Part shown: positions 61,888 through 64,000 of the stretch, one piece after another
How positions within the stretch are numbered: position 1 is the first letter of the stretch
Layout of the letters: the number at the start of each line of letters is the position of its first letter
Assembly: GCA_028288485.1 (NCBI GenBank)
Contig: JAQBNO010000137.1
Span: 1-64,000, forward strand
Direction: 5' to 3'
Length of the DNA: 64,000 nt
Source of the DNA: Segetibacter sp.
GTDB taxonomy: Bacteria; Bacteroidota; Bacteroidia; Chitinophagales; Chitinophagaceae
Program-made: the position numbers and the translations under genes
The notes under the pieces: model-generated
What the model saw: the letters and a program-made list of their open reading frames with translations, nothing else
Told to the model about the DNA's origin: nothing
Database searches by the model: none

Positions 61888-61938
61888 GTACAAGTGTGCG
61901 ACGCAAGAATGTTTAGTATTGTTTCAAAGCTGGAAACC
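61888..61938 (+). repeat. Dispersed intergenic repeat, copy 17
   Basis: GTACAAGTGTGCGACGCAAG core with ATG; the distal part is altered (AAAGCTGGAAACC). Confidence 0.75.
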
Positions 61939-61953
61939 AAATTACCGATACCT

Positions 61954-61976
61954 AGCCGGAGAAATCCGGCTTTTTT
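61954..61976 (+). terminator. Intrinsic terminator of the metallopeptidase gene
   Basis: AGCCGGA / TCCGGCT stem with a GAAA loop and a T6 run. It abuts the end of the convergent hydroxylase gene. Confidence 0.9.
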
Positions 61977-62770
61977 CATACCTGCTCTTTAACGATCGTT
62001 TTTGCGGTTTTTTCCTCAAACAGCGAGGTATATCGTGGGCTTTCGGTTCTTTTTAGTTTATCCCAAAAAGTAAAGTACAGGCCGAAGTTGTATTTAAATT
62101 GTTTGTGGTGCAACGAATGATGAGTAGCGCCGATCATCCACTTGCCGATAAAATGACGGTGAAAGTTAGCGGGGTAGGTTTCAATTTCAAGGTGATTGAT
62201 CACACTGCTAAAAGTCATTATGGTAAGTTGAAACAGCAACACATAAACATGCATAGGAAGAACCATGATCGTAAGCGGTAGAATAATTGCCTGCAAGAGA
62301 CCTTCAAGCGGGTGAAATGAAAATGCAGTCCAGGCGCTTGTGGTGTTGCTATCGTGATGAACCTTATGTAATAGCTTAAAAACCGACGGCCTGTGCATCC
62401 AACGGTGAAGCCAGTAATAATATGTTTCGTGAATAAACATCGACATTACAAGACTTACGGGCAGGTACCAAAAACCATATTCGTTTATGTCGGCATACAT
62501 ACGAGTGTGGCCTTTTTGCCAAAGAACGGCCGTTGCAGAACCGGCGAAGGCAAAAATCAAAGAAGTGAAGACCGACCACTTAACCTCCGTATTAAATTGC
62601 TTTATATCAACCGCTTTCTTCCCCAGCCTCCTGTTAAACCACTTGTCTTTAGCCCAAACATAAAACCACAAATGAAAGAAGGCAGCAATTAAAAAATACC
62701 TGCCCACCACTACAAGAAACATCAGTAGGGTAATTGCAAAAAAATTAACCGGGTTTAATAGATCAGGCAT
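61976..62770 (-). CDS. Sterol desaturase/fatty acid hydroxylase-family protein
   Basis: A 264-aa inner-membrane protein with about four helices and the histidine-rich motifs that hold a di-iron centre: HETYYYWLHRWMHR, LHKVHHDSNTT and HSLHHKQFKYNFG. Members hydroxylate or desaturate sterols, fatty acids or carotenoids. Substrate not determinable. The C-terminal end contains the charged TSLFEEKTAKTIVKEQV. It is followed upstream, on the same strand, by the RNase E/G gene across a repeat copy. Confidence 0.92.
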   Translation of the reverse strand: MPDLLNPVNFFAITLLMFLVVVGRYFLIAAFFHLWFYVWAKDKWFNRRLGKKAVDIKQFNTEVKWSVFTSLIFAFAGSATAVLWQKGHTRMYADINEYGFWYLPVSLVMSMFIHETYYYWLHRWMHRPSVFKLLHKVHHDSNTTSAWTAFSFHPLEGLLQAIILPLTIMVLPMHVYVLLFQLTIMTFSSVINHLEIETYPANFHRHFIGKWMIGATHHSLHHKQFKYNFGLYFTFWDKLKRTESPRYTSLFEEKTAKTIVKEQV

Positions 62771-62857
62771 AGACCGTTGCTTTTAAGAATGCTGTTTGCT
62801 TTGCCAACTTCCTTCCACTGCATTTGTTGTTGCAGTAAATAAACCTATTTTTCTTTT

Positions 62858-62909
62858 GTAGCCAGCTTCACGACTCTCACCAGGCTTGGGTTGCGTCGCA
62901 CACTTGTAC
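62858..62909 (-). repeat. Dispersed intergenic repeat, copy 18 (full length)
   Basis: TGTAGCCAGCTTCACGACTC at the distal end and GGTTGCGTCGCACACTTG then TAC as core. Confidence 0.8.
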
Positions 62910-62989
62910 TTTCTATCCACCGCAACTGGAAGTCGGCGAGACAAATGTGTTTAACAATGGAACTAACAATCGAGGCAGAAGTAAGTTCA

Positions 62990-63022
62990 AAAAAATACCC
63001 GGCAAAAAGCCGGGCATTTTTT
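62990..63022 (-). terminator. Intrinsic terminator of the RNase E/G gene
   Basis: CCCGGC / GCCGGG stem at 62998-63014 with an AAAAA loop and A/T runs on both sides, overlapping the end of the RNase gene. Confidence 0.88.
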
Positions 63023-64000
63023 AAATTTTGATCTCTTCTTCATTTTGATCGAAGAAATGAAACTCGATGAGGTGGTAATTGGTATTAGGCAGAACCTTTA
63101 TTTTGGTTTTAAACTTTTTATTCCACTTATACTTAATAGAATTGAAAAACCAACCTTTGGTAAGATGCGAATGAACGATTGGGTTTACAAACAGGGTGAG
63201 GTTTTTATGCTGGTGCGTAACCATGTACAACAACCTTTTCTCTATTTCATCAACCAACAATAAAGTAGAGGTTATTTTTCCGGTTCCGTTACACGCAGGG
63301 CAAAATTCTGAGGTGTTAATATTCATTTCAGGCTTCATTCTTTGCCTGGTAATTTGCATTAAACCAAACTTCGAAATAGGTAGTACAGCGTGCTTAGCTC
63401 TATCAGTCCTCATGAAGCCGTCCATGGCATCCTGCAATTTTTTCTTATTGTCGGGCAGCTTCATATCGATGAAGTCCACAACTATAATTCCGCCAATGTC
63501 ACGAAGTCTCAACTGGCGCGCAATTTCCTCCGCCGCTTCCATATTGGTCTGTAAAGCATTCTCCTCCTGGTTGTTACTTACGCTTTTATAACCGCTGTTA
63601 ACATCAATCACATGCAAAGCCTCGGTGTGCTCGATTATCAAATAAGCACCGCTGTTTAGGTTTACTGTTTTACCAAATGCACTTTTAACCTGCTTTGTAA
63701 TCCCGTAATGATCAAATATTGAAGCACCGTTTTGGTGCATTCCAACTATTTCAGCTTTCTCGGGCGCAAATTTCTGGATGTAATTTTTTGCTTCCTGGTA
63801 AATATTGGTATCGTTAACAATTATTTTATTGAAATCCTCGGTAAGAAGGTCGCGCAACATGCTTGTTGCTTTCGTCTGTTCACTTAAAATTTTCGCAGGC
63901 GCTTCTGCCCCTTTCAAATTTTTCTGAATAGTCTTCCAGGTGTTAATAAGCGTAGTAAGGTCTTCGTGTAGTTCAGCTGTATTTTTTCCTTCAGCAGCGG
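63021..64000 (-). CDS. Ribonuclease E/G family protein, partial at its 5' end
   Basis: The C-terminal 326 or more residues of an RNase E/G. The frame stays open to the right edge (AAEGKNTAELHEDLTTLINT upstream of 63917), so the N-terminus, including the S1 domain, lies outside. Seen here are the catalytic acids in LHVIDVNSGYKSV and GGIIVVDFIDMKL, and the Zn-link CPACNGTGK. The enzyme cuts single-stranded RNA in rRNA maturation and mRNA decay. The length after the Zn-link is short, as in RNase G, not the long scaffold of RNase E. Confidence 0.95.
   Translation of the reverse strand, partial: AAEGKNTAELHEDLTTLINTWKTIQKNLKGAEAPAKILSEQTKATSMLRDLLTEDFNKIIVNDTNIYQEAKNYIQKFAPEKAEIVGMHQNGASIFDHYGITKQVKSAFGKTVNLNSGAYLIIEHTEALHVIDVNSGYKSVSNNQEENALQTNMEAAEEIARQLRLRDIGGIIVVDFIDMKLPDNKKKLQDAMDGFMRTDRAKHAVLPISKFGLMQITRQRMKPEMNINTSEFCPACNGTGKITSTLLLVDEIEKRLLYMVTHQHKNLTLFVNPIVHSHLTKGWFFNSIKYKWNKKFKTKIKVLPNTNYHLIEFHFFDQNEEEIKI

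Noticed and set aside
1-64000. CRISPR arrays, IS elements, rRNA genes
   Set aside because: No regularly spaced direct repeats, no transposase and no rRNA-like stretches were found; the dispersed repeats are irregularly spaced and in both orientations.

Overview
The window is a chromosomal stretch of a Bacteroidota bacterium, most likely of the family Chitinophagaceae. Supporting signs are a TonB-dependent receptor paired with a DUF4249 lipoprotein, DUF4836 and DUF2490 proteins, the long three-domain form of IspG, a BatB-BatC pair, ribosomal protein THX, fused isobutyryl-CoA mutase IcmF, weak Shine-Dalgarno signals, and promoters of the Bacteroidota type (TTTG, about 20 bases, TAnnTTTG). No rRNA, tRNA, CRISPR array, insertion sequence or complete prophage was seen.

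Layout. 1-5.2 kb: the edge of a minus-strand gene, two tiny membrane-protein ORFs, a histidine kinase/response regulator pair, an EamA transporter, and a minus-strand pair that looks like a Tae4-type amidase toxin with an exported candidate immunity protein. 5.6-12.7 kb: an exported esterase-like hydrolase, DUF4286, HU, THX, PdxH, PyrH, DUF2490, a BrkB/YihY protein and small conserved genes. 13-19.8 kb: icmF, a metallophosphoesterase, a PepSY-like secreted protein and small genes. 19.8-20.7 kb: debris of one contractile-injection-system tail-tube gene directly followed by an intact second one. 21-27.5 kb: a small exported peptide, DUF763, an MscS channel, a sugar isomerase-like protein, a glycine-zipper lipoprotein and a PLC/GDPD-like protein. 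28-38.4 kb: DUF4249/TonB receptor, a SET protein, a class IV aminotransferase, ispG, BatC, BatB and a class D beta-lactamase. 38.8-44.2 kb: galM-galK and an MBOAT/SGNH acyl-transfer pair. 44.3-47.6 kb: the translation operon rplM-rpsI-rpsB-tsf. 47.8-64 kb: threonylcarbamoyl-AMP synthase, DUF4836, an ABC transporter pair, RicT/PSP1, HolB, a decayed lipoprotein, glutathione peroxidase, a beta-helix lipoprotein, ComF, RadA, a zinc metallopeptidase, a sterol-desaturase-like hydroxylase and an RNase E/G gene running off the right edge.

Most genes are housekeeping or envelope functions. The most interesting signals are (i) the amidase/candidate-immunity pair and, 15 kb away, the remains of a contractile injection system; (ii) a dispersed intergenic repeat of about 60 bp with 18 recognisable copies in 64 kb, all outside genes and in three sequence flavours; (iii) RNA-level signals: a hairpin in the rplM leader, a long hairpin between rpsB and tsf, and an intrinsic-terminator-like hairpin upstream of radA; and (iv) an EamA gene whose first membrane helix lies upstream of any ordinary start codon. 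All function assignments come from reading motifs; no database search was run.
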